Source of the DNA: an uncultured Mucispirillum sp.
GTDB taxonomy: Bacteria > Chrysiogenota > Deferribacteres > Deferribacterales > Mucispirillaceae
DNA length: 6,249 bases
Direction of reading: 5' to 3'
Assembly: GCA_910586745.1 (NCBI GenBank)
Contig: CAJUJZ010000129.1
Coordinates: 1 to 6,249 of the forward strand
Both the position numbers and the translations under genes were made by a program. Within the stretch, counting starts at the first letter, position 1. Every line of letters begins with the position of its first letter. Of this stretch, positions 1 to 5,776 are shown piece by piece. Below the pieces are notes generated by a model that worked only from the letters and a program-made list of their open reading frames with translations, ran no database searches and was not told the origin of the DNA.

Positions 1-66
1 TTTGCTAATAATATCAATAAAAATCATGAGGATAAAATGTTGATAATTTTATCCGATAAAATTTAA
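1..66 (+). CDS. 3' end of an unidentified gene with an ILSDKI C-terminus
   Basis: An open frame runs from the first base of the window to a TAA at 64-66. Its last residues read NKNHEDKMLIILSDKI. The 5' part lies outside the window, so no function can be given. Support for a real gene comes from the palindromic repeat at 45-63. Here it is read in the same frame (ILSDKI) as in traJ, traI and traF, and the stop codon follows directly. The gene converges on traL, whereas RP4 has traM downstream of traL in the same direction; this tail shows nothing TraM-like. A chance open frame of 21 codons is possible, since the DNA is AT-rich and only one end is visible. Confidence 0.5.
   Translation, partial: FANNINKNHEDKMLIILSDKI
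45..63. repeat. Palindromic repeat, copy 1 (central C)
   Basis: AATTTTATCCGATAAAATT is a perfect inverted repeat with 9-base arms around one central C. It is read in frame as ILSDKI at the end of the 1-66 open frame. A further half-site, GGATAAAAT at 30-38, is the exact reverse complement of 46-54, so this locus may carry a decayed tandem copy. The same core recurs at 1846-1868, 3828-3864 and 6129-6153. Confidence 0.85.
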
Positions 67-96
67 GACCATGCAGCTATGCAGCTGCAGAGGGTC
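67..96. terminator. Hairpin between convergent genes, possible terminator
   Basis: TGCAGCT (72-78) and AGCTGCA (83-89) form a 7-bp stem with a 4-nt loop. GACC (67-70) and GGTC (93-96) can extend it across a small internal loop. It is much GC-richer than its surroundings and fills the gap between the TAA at 64-66 and the traL stop at 100-102. Read on the minus strand it is followed by TTAAATTTTATC, a modest T-rich stretch, so it fits a terminator for the traK-traL transcript. There is no T-run on the plus side, so termination in that direction is less convincing. Confidence 0.45.
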
Positions 97-99
97 AAA

Positions 100-879
100 T
101 CAAAATATAGGGAGTTGGTAGAGTATATCAAATATTTCTTTTTGTGCTTTTTTATATCTATGCCTAGAGGCAATAGATACTGATTTTGATTCCAGCATAT
201 CTTTAAATGTTCTATTTTTTGAAAGCATATCAGATATATCTTGACCAAATGTAGAGCTTGTATATTCTGGTAATTGCAGCACATATTGTATTTTATTTTT
301 ATATTTTTTATATTCTTCCATTTCAAAAAATTTAAGTCCTTTATCTTCAATTTTAGCATGATATTGATTTAGCCAGACAACAAATGTAACAGGATATTCA
401 CCAAACTGTTCTATCATAGAAGATAAACCATTTAAAGTATGCCCTAGGCTCTCGCCACCAGCAATTATTGTATGAAAATAAACTTTACCAATAAAGTCAT
501 TTTCTTCACTTGTTAATAATTCAACTAAATCATTTTCAAGTGCATAAGCTAAAAATGGAATAAAGCTGGAAGCACCATTATCTATAATGGTATTTTTTTT
601 ATCAGTTTTAAAAAGTTTTTCAATGAGAGTGTCCCAACCCCTTGCTATGATTTCATTATTTTCCATAATTGATAATTTTTCTACATTTAAAGTTTTGAAT
701 CCATAAAAGCTGGCGTTCACCTGGTCTGTATCAATACATAAAGTTTTCTCTTGTAGTTCATCTTGAATAAACTGTGTAATAAATGATGATACTGTGGTTT
801 TACCTACACCACCTTTTCCCATTAAAATAAAATGGAAATTTTTTTCTGGTTTTTCTGATGTTTTTTCTTTTTCTGACAT
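100..879 (-). CDS. traL: TraL, ParA/MinD-type P-loop ATPase of an IncP-like transfer leader operon
   Basis: This 259-residue protein belongs to the SIMIBI (ParA/MinD/ArsA) ATPase class. Visible motifs are a deviant Walker A, GKGGVGKTT (residues 21-29, with the signature K22 and K27), the Walker A' segment CIDTDQVNASF (48-58) and IIDNGASSF (98-106). Several stretches match RP4 TraL as I remember it: CIDTD-VNA-F, LNVEKLSIM, IIDNGASSF and VVWLNQY. This is why I call TraL rather than a partitioning ParA. The N-terminus is about a dozen charged residues longer than in RP4 TraL. The start is supported by AAGGAG at 886-891 on the minus strand, six bases upstream of the ATG. It lies just downstream of traK and was probably co-transcribed with it. 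The exact role of TraL in transfer is poorly defined; in RP4 it is not part of the minimal relaxosome. There is no ParB-like partner in the window. Confidence 0.9.
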   Translation of the reverse strand: MSEKEKTSEKPEKNFHFILMGKGGVGKTTVSSFITQFIQDELQEKTLCIDTDQVNASFYGFKTLNVEKLSIMENNEIIARGWDTLIEKLFKTDKKNTIIDNGASSFIPFLAYALENDLVELLTSEENDFIGKVYFHTIIAGGESLGHTLNGLSSMIEQFGEYPVTFVVWLNQYHAKIEDKGLKFFEMEEYKKYKNKIQYVLQLPEYTSSTFGQDISDMLSKNRTFKDMLESKSVSIASRHRYKKAQKEIFDILYQLPIF

Positions 880-894
880 TATATACTCCTTATA

Positions 895-1272
895 TTACTT
901 TTCATTATTGTATGAAAATTTTTTTTGTTTGCTTTTAATTATTGTAGGCTCATCTTGTATATTTTCGTTCTCTAAATTAAGCAATGATTCATTAATATTT
1001 AATTCTTCTGCTGCAGCTGGAATATTAACTTGTTTTTTAAAATTTTCTTGTATCTTTTTAAGATTCTTAATCTTTCTATATACAACCTGGTATGATACTT
1101 TTATATCTGTTTCATCAATAATTGTTTCATAAATTGCTTTAACAGGGATATTTAAATTAAGTGCTTTAACTATAGAATCTTTCTGGTGATAAATCAGCAT
1201 ATCTATATCACCATATTTTTTTTTGGAGTTAGCTTTTTTTAATATTTTATTAAAAAAATCATCATTTTTCAT
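895..1272 (-). CDS. traK: TraK-like oriT-binding relaxosome accessory protein
   Basis: This small basic protein (125 residues) is transcribed away from oriT and sits immediately upstream of traL, as traK does in RP4. Residues 24-70, from DMLIYHQKDSIVKALNL to VVYRKIKNL, align by eye with the RP4 TraK core. Both have a helix, then a G/N-[YI]-P-x-K-x-I-[WY]-E segment (here NIPVKAIYE), then a helix ending in a lysine/arginine cluster. This looks like a helix-turn-helix DNA-binding fold. The C-terminus (from about 84) is low-complexity and charged. In RP4, TraK binds the intrinsically bent side of oriT and aids nicking by TraI; the same role is inferred here. The start has a modest AAAGAG ribosome site at 1283-1288 (minus strand). 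Similarity to RP4 is weaker than for traL, traI or traG, so the assignment rests partly on position. Confidence 0.75.
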   Translation of the reverse strand: MKNDDFFNKILKKANSKKKYGDIDMLIYHQKDSIVKALNLNIPVKAIYETIIDETDIKVSYQVVYRKIKNLKKIQENFKKQVNIPAAAEELNINESLLNLENENIQDEPTIIKSKQKKFSYNNEK

Positions 1273-1326
1273 ATTTATATACTCTTTTGATTATTAGTTA
1301 TCATAAAATATTCTATTTTTATCTAT

Positions 1327-1353
1327 GTTATACATTTTTTATTTAAAAGTAAA
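1327..1353 (-). promoter_or_regulatory. Weak candidate promoter for traK-traL
   Basis: On the minus strand TTTACT (1348-1353) and TATAAC (1327-1332) resemble -35 and -10 boxes. The spacing is 15 bp, shorter than ideal. The predicted start would fall about 45-50 bases upstream of the traK ATG. In DNA this AT-rich other -10 matches exist nearby (for example TATGAT at 1300-1305), so only the presence of a minus-strand promoter somewhere in 1290-1400 is likely, not this exact site. Confidence 0.3.
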
Positions 1354-1413
1354 TAAAAATATAAATATTTATAAATATTTATAATTTTTATTGACATAAA
1401 AATATAAATATTT
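1353..1413. repeat. AT-rich palindrome and direct repeats on the traK side of oriT
   Basis: Positions 1360-1383 form a perfect 24-bp palindrome built on AAATATTT. An 18-bp block beginning ATAAAAATAT is present identically at 1353-1370 and 1396-1413, a 43-bp spacing, close to four helical turns. The decamer ATAAATATTT occurs three times (1361, 1371 and 1404). The last copy fills the spacer between the -35 and -10 boxes of the traJ promoter. In RP4 the equivalent side of oriT is bent and bound by TraK. These repeats are therefore plausible TraK or regulator sites, which is inference. Low-complexity AT sequence makes some repeats expected by chance. Confidence 0.6.
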
Positions 1414-1419
1414 TACACT
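1391..1419 (+). promoter_or_regulatory. Sigma70-like promoter for the traJ-traI-traG-traF operon
   Basis: A consensus -35 TTGACA (1391-1396) is followed after 17 bp by TACACT (1414-1419), a 4/6 match to the -10. Transcription would begin near 1426, at the nic site, and run through the oriT repeats as an untranslated leader of about 110 nt before traJ. One copy of the AT-rich direct repeat occupies the spacer, so a protein bound there would block the promoter. This would allow self-limiting control by relaxosome proteins, as reported for RP4 TraK. Confidence 0.7.
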
Positions 1420-1428
1420 TTAAAAAAA

Positions 1429-1500
1429 GGGCAGGATAGGTGCAGAGCCGTCGCTTGCACAAAAATAACATTCGCCAACGGCTCAAGTTGGAGATGGTTT
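1429..1500. other. oriT: oriT core with IncP-type nic site
   Basis: GGGCAGGATAGGTG at 1429-1442 is identical to the RP4 nic region as I remember it; the bottom strand reads CACCTATCCTG^CCC. By analogy, cleavage falls on the minus strand between the bases opposite 1432 and 1431, with TraI becoming linked to the 5' C at 1431. The location between divergent traK and traJ and the orientation relative to traJ are the same as in RP4. The segment 1429-1500 is far richer in G and C than the flanking DNA and codes for nothing, as expected for a constrained recognition site. From the cut strand, traK/traL form the leading region and the traJ operon enters the recipient last. Confidence 0.9.
1440..1491. 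repeat. Nested inverted repeats beside nic, candidate TraJ-binding site
   Basis: Three inverted repeats follow the nic sequence. GTGCA (1440-1444) pairs with TGCAC (1456-1460). GAGCCGT (1445-1451) pairs with ACGGCTC (1478-1484). CCAAC (1475-1479) pairs with GTTGG (1487-1491). The second and third share bases 1478-1479, so as single strands they are partly exclusive. In RP4, TraJ binds an inverted repeat (srj) directly beside nic on the traJ side, and the first repeat here occupies that place. Which of these is the TraJ site cannot be decided from sequence alone. Confidence 0.6.
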
Positions 1501-1502
1501 TA

Positions 1503-1522
1503 CTTCTTTTACATAAAAGAAG
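1503..1522 (+). promoter_or_regulatory. Leader hairpin next to the traJ ribosome site
   Basis: CTTCTTTTA (1503-1511) and TAAAAGAAG (1514-1522) are perfect complements separated by only two bases, forming a hairpin in the traJ leader. The ribosome site AAAAGG (1523-1528) begins on the next base and lies eight bases before the ATG at 1537. The hairpin would affect ribosome access to traJ, or could be a DNA site for a dimeric protein. There is no T-run after the 3' arm, so it is not a terminator. Confidence 0.5.
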
Positions 1523-1536
1523 AAAAGGTTATTGCT

Positions 1537-1872
1537 ATGCAAAGTAAGAGAGAAATTAAATATACAATTAGATTTACTAAAGAAGAAAATGAAGAATTTA
1601 CTAACAATGTAAAAAAAGCACTTGTATCATCAAAGTCTGAATATTTAAGAAAGTTAGCTTTAAATAATGTAATAAACTCAAGAACAGATAATCAGAATTT
1701 CAGGGAATTTTTAAAAGTTGCTGGAGAAATGGGAAAGCTGCAGGGTTTGTTAAAAATTTTTATTATGGAGTATGATACAACAGATAAAACAGAGAAAAAA
1801 ATTTTAGATTTAATAGATGAAATAGTGCAATTTAAAAATCAGTTAAAGATTTTATCGGATAAAATCTTATGA
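1537..1872 (+). CDS. traJ: TraJ-like oriT recognition protein (relaxosome accessory)
   Basis: This 111-residue protein starts the relaxase operon just downstream of nic. Residues about 7-45 (IKYTIRFTKEENEEF to SEYLRKLAL) look like a ribbon-helix-helix DNA-binding domain. The segment GEMGKLQGLLK (63-73) corresponds to GDLGRLGGLLK of RP4 TraJ, the hallmark shared by TraJ and MobC-like proteins, and it is followed by a matching helix (KILDLIDEIVQFKNQL, 88-103). In RP4, TraJ binds next to nic and recruits TraI; that role is inferred here. The last eight residues (KILSDKIL) are encoded by the palindromic repeat and lie beyond the part I can align to RP4. The stop overlaps the traI start by ATGA, indicating coupled translation. 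The start is backed by AAAAGG eight bases upstream. Confidence 0.85.
   Translation: MQSKREIKYTIRFTKEENEEFTNNVKKALVSSKSEYLRKLALNNVINSRTDNQNFREFLKVAGEMGKLQGLLKIFIMEYDTTDKTEKKILDLIDEIVQFKNQLKILSDKIL
1846..1868. repeat. Palindromic repeat, copy 2 (central G), ending at the traI start codon
   Basis: This is a perfect palindrome with 11-base arms (AAGATTTTATC and GATAAAATCTT) around one G. It encodes residues 104-111 of TraJ (KILSDKIL) except for the last base, and the traI ATG begins on the next base (1869). The only Shine-Dalgarno-like bases ahead of traI, GGAT at 1857-1860, lie inside it. A folded arm would hide them, so traI translation probably depends on ribosomes finishing traJ. Confidence 0.9.
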
Positions 1873-3878
1873 TTATAAAGAAATCAGTTATGAAATCAAA
1901 TGATAAATCTAGTTATGCAAGACTTGCTAAATATATTATGGAAGAACAAACCGTACATAAAATAAGAAATATAGGTATGTGGAACTCAAGTGGATATGAT
2001 AATGATGATATTGATTTATTTATGAAAGAAGTTAAAGCTGTGCAGGATTCTAATACTCTTTCAAAAGATGATAAAACATACCATTTAATCGTATCTTTTA
2101 AGGAAGATGAAATAGATATAAATAAATTAAAGAATATAGAAAACGAAATTGTTACAGCGATGGGGTTTGAAGAACATCAAAGATTATGTGTAGTGCATAA
2201 TGATACAGATAATCTACACTTACATATTGCTATTAATAAAATTAATCCAGAAACAAATAAAATATATACTCCTTATAGAGATTATCAAAAATTAAATGAT
2301 ATAGCTGCAGCTATAGAATTTAAATATGGTTTAAAAGAAGATAATCATATTAAGAGTGAAAGACCATATTCTAAAGCTGTAGATATTGAAAAATCAAGTT
2401 ATCTTCAAAGTTTACAAAGTTATATTAAAAATATTGATTTAAATGATGTTACTTCTTGGGAAGATTTTCATATTAAATTAAATGAAGCAGGTATTATGTA
2501 TCAAAAAAAGGGGGCTGGAGCTGTATTTACAAATGAAAATAAAAAATTGTATGTGAAAGCTAGCAGCATAGATAGAGAATATTCTATAAAAAGATTGGTG
2601 CAGCGATTTGGAAAATATAAACCATATCAATATGATGTTACAAAAACAGTAGATAAATATGAGAAGAAAGCTATTAATGATAATGGTTTATATGAAGAAT
2701 ATAAATTATTTAACGAGAATAGGAAAAATGAAATTAAGAACAGTATTGAACAAGTAGAAACTGCTTATATTAATAAATTAGATACAGAATTATACAATAT
2801 AAAAAAATTAATGAATATGACTTTACTTTCTCATGCTTCTTATATGGAAAAAGTGATTATTAATAAAGTATTTAATAGCATGATAAAAGATAAAAAAGAA
2901 TCTCTATATAAACAAAAAAGAGAAGAAAAATTTAGAATATATAAAAATAATCCATATTTAAGATTTAATGAATGGGTAAAAAAAGAGGCACTTAATAATA
3001 ATCTTAAAGCTATTGATTTTATAAATAATCAAATAGCAAAAGAGAATTATATTGTTGCAGATTTTTCATCACACATTAACAATGCTGTTAAAGTAACGAA
3101 AAATGGCACATATATTACTGCTGATAATATAAGATTAAGAACAAATGGTATTAATGTTAGAAGTTGTAAAGAATATGCTGTATTAAAGAATTTAGAATAT
3201 TATAAACAAATATATCCAGATAAACCATTAATTATAAAGGGCAGTAAAGAGTTTAAAGAGCAAGTAATTAATGTAATTGCTAAATATAATATACAACTTA
3301 AATTTAATGATGAAAGAGCAAATGAAATTATCGACAGAATCAAGCTAACAGATAAGCTTGAACATATAAAACTGTTAAAAGATTTTAATAAAATCCATAA
3401 TGATAAAATGTATAAGTATAAACAACTGGATTTTAAAGAGAAAGAATATGAATACAGAGGATTTTTTAAACATCATAATAGTTATTTTTTAATTGTTAGA
3501 AGTTATGAAACCAACACATTTTATATTAAAGAGCCTACTAAAGATGATTATAAAAACATAAAAGGACTTCAAAAGGGCAGCACAATATCTTTTGCACCAG
3601 ATAATAGAATAAATGAGAACTTAATATTAGATGATTTAATTAAAGTTCAAGAAGAAAAGAAATTAAAATATCTTCCATTAACTAATGAAAATATTGATAA
3701 ACTTATTTTTCAAGGTGTTAGAAGATATAAAAATGAGATTATTTATTTGTATAAAGATAACAATAAAAATAGAATATATACAAAAATAGCTACCAAAGAG
3801 GATAAAGAGCAATATAGAAAAAAAGAAGATAAAATTTTATCCGATAAAATTTTATCGGATAAAAATTTAAACAGATAG
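1869..3878 (+). CDS. traI: TraI-type relaxase, MOBP family
   Basis: This 669-residue relaxase nicks oriT and pilots the strand into the recipient. The N-terminal domain (about 1-160) carries all three relaxase motifs of RP4 TraI: Tyr22 in ARLAKYI, the nucleophile at the same number as in RP4; YHLIVSF (71-77, with Ser76 corresponding to RP4 Ser74); and HNDTDNLHLHIAINK (110-124), the metal-binding histidine motif. FEEHQR and EFKYGLKEDNH also match RP4. Residues 197-252 hold the conserved GAGAVF...VKASSIDREYS block. About 405-480, including PLIIKGSKEFKEQV, resembles the LPD7-type domain of TraI/MobA relaxases. Residues 525-650 contain two similar beta-rich stretches (YRGFFKHHNSYFLIV and FQGVRRYKNEIIYLY) of unknown role. 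The extreme C-terminus is a run of the repeat peptide (DKILSDKILSDKNLNR). It overlaps traJ by four bases and is slightly shorter than RP4 TraI. It appears intact. Confidence 0.95.
   Translation: MIIKKSVMKSNDKSSYARLAKYIMEEQTVHKIRNIGMWNSSGYDNDDIDLFMKEVKAVQDSNTLSKDDKTYHLIVSFKEDEIDINKLKNIENEIVTAMGFEEHQRLCVVHNDTDNLHLHIAINKINPETNKIYTPYRDYQKLNDIAAAIEFKYGLKEDNHIKSERPYSKAVDIEKSSYLQSLQSYIKNIDLNDVTSWEDFHIKLNEAGIMYQKKGAGAVFTNENKKLYVKASSIDREYSIKRLVQRFGKYKPYQYDVTKTVDKYEKKAINDNGLYEEYKLFNENRKNEIKNSIEQVETAYINKLDTELYNIKKLMNMTLLSHASYMEKVIINKVFNSMIKDKKESLYKQKREEKFRIYKNNPYLRFNEWVKKEALNNNLKAIDFINNQIAKENYIVADFSSHINNAVKVTKNGTYITADNIRLRTNGINVRSCKEYAVLKNLEYYKQIYPDKPLIIKGSKEFKEQVINVIAKYNIQLKFNDERANEIIDRIKLTDKLEHIKLLKDFNKIHNDKMYKYKQLDFKEKEYEYRGFFKHHNSYFLIVRSYETNTFYIKEPTKDDYKNIKGLQKGSTISFAPDNRINENLILDDLIKVQEEKKLKYLPLTNENIDKLIFQGVRRYKNEIIYLYKDNNKNRIYTKIATKEDKEQYRKKEDKILSDKILSDKNLNR
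3828..3864. repeat. Tandem palindromic repeat, copies 3 and 4
   Basis: The 15-base unit GATAAAATTTTATC plus C or G is present twice (3828-3842 and 3843-3857), followed by GATAAAA (3858-3864). Copy 3 forms a 29-base perfect palindrome centred on C3842. Copy 4 is centred on G3857 and has a shorter right arm because the expected T at 3865 is A. Read in the traI frame it gives DKILSDKILSDK, an exact five-codon period ending five codons before the stop. The structure suggests expansion by one unit, through slippage or unequal exchange, or insertion of one palindrome into another. Confidence 0.9.
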
Positions 3879-3889
3879 AAAGGTGTAAA

Positions 3890-5776
3890 ATGAATGATTC
3901 TAAATTAAAAACTAAACTAATAACTTTATTAATATTTTTTATTTTTGCTGTTCTATATTTACAAGCAGTCACTATATTTATAGCAAAAACAAATCATTTA
4001 ACTGGCTATTATCCATTTTATTATTCAATCATCTGGGCATATAAAGCATATACTGTAAACACAAATATTTTTAATTCAATTTTAGAAAAGTTTGCTGCAT
4101 GTTTTATAATATTAGTTGCTGGTATGTTAGCAGCAGCTAGATATAATTATGCGGTAATTAATCGTCAAAAATTAAATAAGAATCTTCACGGCTCTGCACG
4201 CTGGGCAACATATAAAGATATAGAAAGAGCTGGGTTATTTTCTTCTAATGGCGTTATTGTTGGAGCAGTAGAATATAAGAATAAACCTAAATACTTAATT
4301 CATGATGGAGCAGAGCATATTTTAACTTATGCTCCAACCAGGTCTGGAAAGGGGGTAGGCTTAATTGTTCCTACGCTTACTACATGGAAACATTCTGTAG
4401 TAGCAACAGATATCAAGGGTGAGTTATGGAGTATGACAGCTGGTTATCGTAAGCAATATCTCAATAATCTTGTTATGAAGTTTGAGCCAGCTGCTATTGA
4501 TTCTGTAAAATGGAATCCATTTGATGAAATAAGAGTTGGAACAGTAGATGAAGTTGCAGACGCACAATCATTAGCATTGTTAATAGTAGACCCACAAGGC
4601 AAAGGCTTGGAAGACCACTGGGTAAAAAGTGCATATTCATTAATAACAGGTTGTATTTTATACTTACTTGAAAAAAAATCAAAAAATGAATCAGAAGCGA
4701 ATATGAAAGCTTTGGATAAACTTATTTCTGATACATCACGACCTTTAACAGAACTATGGGAGGATATGAAAAAATGTGATAATGAGATTGCAAAACAAGT
4801 AGGGCAAGATATGCTTGATAAACCAGAAAATGAGGGAGGCTCTATTGTTTCTACTGCTAAAACGGAATTATCACTTTATCGTGACCCTGTTGTAGCTGCA
4901 AATACTTCATTTTCTAATTTTAAAGTTAGAGATTTAATGAATCATGATAATCCAGTAACACTTTATATTGTAACACAACCAAAAGATATACAGAGAATCA
5001 CACCAATATTTAGATTATTAATTAATATGATAATAAGAGTGAATGTTTCTGATTTTACATACCACCAGGATAAGCCAAAAGAATTAAATATATATCAGAA
5101 ATTTATTAGAATAATACAGGGTAAGCCTACAAAAGAGTTTGCTAGTATCAGAGGTAAAGGGAATTACAAACATAGATTGTTAATGATGTTGGACGAGTTT
5201 CCATCGTTGGGCAAAATGGATATAGTTCAAACGGCATTAGCATATTGTGCTGGTTATGGAATTAAATGTTATTTGATTACTCAAGACCTGGCACAGCTGC
5301 AGGACAAGTATGGCAAAAATGAAGCAATTACTTCAAACTGTCATATACAAAATGCTTATGCTCCTAACAAAGTAGAAACAGCAGAATATTTATCTAAACA
5401 GACTGGTGAAACTACAGTAATAGAAGAACATATTAATGAATCTGACAGCGGCTTTCTTGGAAAGAAATCACACAGTAAAAGTATTCAATACACTAAAAGG
5501 GCATTACTTACACCAGACGAGTGTATGAGATTACGAGGGGCAGAAAAAGATGGTAATGGAATGATAAAAAAAGCTGGTGATATGCTTGTTTTCGTTGCAG
5601 GGTTTCCAGCAATAAAAGGTATTCAACCATTATATTTTAAAGAGCCTGTATGGCAAGCTAGAGCAGCTATTCCTGCACCAAAAAAGAGTGATTTAATCAT
5701 AGATGATAACAGTGAAACAATTGAGCAAGTAAAAAATAATTCAAATGATGATGAACTGAGAGAAATAGAATTATGA
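3890..5776 (+). CDS. traG: TraG coupling protein (VirD4-type T4CP ATPase)
   Basis: This 628-residue inner-membrane ATPase links the relaxosome to the type IV secretion channel. Two membrane segments (about 9-32 and 66-84) flank a short periplasmic loop, the usual VirD4 topology. The cytoplasmic part has Walker A APTRSGKG (148-155, Lys154) and Walker B RLLMMLDEFPSLG (429-441, Asp435/Glu436). LHGSARWA (99-106), DIKGELWSMTAG (174-185), GSIVSTAKTELSLYRDPVVA (317-336), ITSNCHIQNAYAPNKVETAE (480-499) and LTPDECMRL (540-548) all match RP4 TraG. Length is nearly that of RP4 TraG, but residues about 389-427 look roughly 25 residues longer and include a basic KFIRIIQGKPTKEF stretch. The start has GAAAGG (3878-3883) six bases upstream, beginning on the last base of the traI stop codon. 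The C-terminal tail is acidic and, unlike traJ and traI, has no palindromic repeat. The stop overlaps the traF start (ATGA). Confidence 0.96.
   Translation: MNDSKLKTKLITLLIFFIFAVLYLQAVTIFIAKTNHLTGYYPFYYSIIWAYKAYTVNTNIFNSILEKFAACFIILVAGMLAAARYNYAVINRQKLNKNLHGSARWATYKDIERAGLFSSNGVIVGAVEYKNKPKYLIHDGAEHILTYAPTRSGKGVGLIVPTLTTWKHSVVATDIKGELWSMTAGYRKQYLNNLVMKFEPAAIDSVKWNPFDEIRVGTVDEVADAQSLALLIVDPQGKGLEDHWVKSAYSLITGCILYLLEKKSKNESEANMKALDKLISDTSRPLTELWEDMKKCDNEIAKQVGQDMLDKPENEGGSIVSTAKTELSLYRDPVVAANTSFSNFKVRDLMNHDNPVTLYIVTQPKDIQRITPIFRLLINMIIRVNVSDFTYHQDKPKELNIYQKFIRIIQGKPTKEFASIRGKGNYKHRLLMMLDEFPSLGKMDIVQTALAYCAGYGIKCYLITQDLAQLQDKYGKNEAITSNCHIQNAYAPNKVETAEYLSKQTGETTVIEEHINESDSGFLGKKSHSKSIQYTKRALLTPDECMRLRGAEKDGNGMIKKAGDMLVFVAGFPAIKGIQPLYFKEPVWQARAAIPAPKKSDLIIDDNSETIEQVKNNSNDDELREIEL

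Noticed and set aside
100..879. Plasmid partitioning ParA
   Set aside because: The P-loop class is the same, but the specific conserved stretches and the position after traK match TraL of IncP transfer regions. No parB or parS-like elements are nearby.
794..1132. Plus-strand open frame of 112 codons opposite traL and traK
   Set aside because: It lies antisense to two well-supported genes, its translation is a composition-driven run of F, S and I, and it has no recognisable motif or ribosome site.
1353..1413. Iterons of a replication origin
   Set aside because: There are only two to three copies in low-complexity AT DNA, no Rep-like gene or DnaA-box cluster is in the window, and the location beside nic and the traJ promoter fits transfer control better.
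3828..3864. CRISPR-like repeat array
   Set aside because: The units are directly abutting with no spacers, are coding, and there are no cas genes.
1869..3878. A traH gene nested in traI, as in RP4
   Set aside because: No sizeable alternative-frame plus-strand coding region is visible inside the 3' half of traI.
3790..3972. Minus-strand open frame across the traI-traG junction, and a similar one at 4494-4682 inside traG
   Set aside because: Both are antisense to strongly supported conserved genes and show no independent coding evidence.
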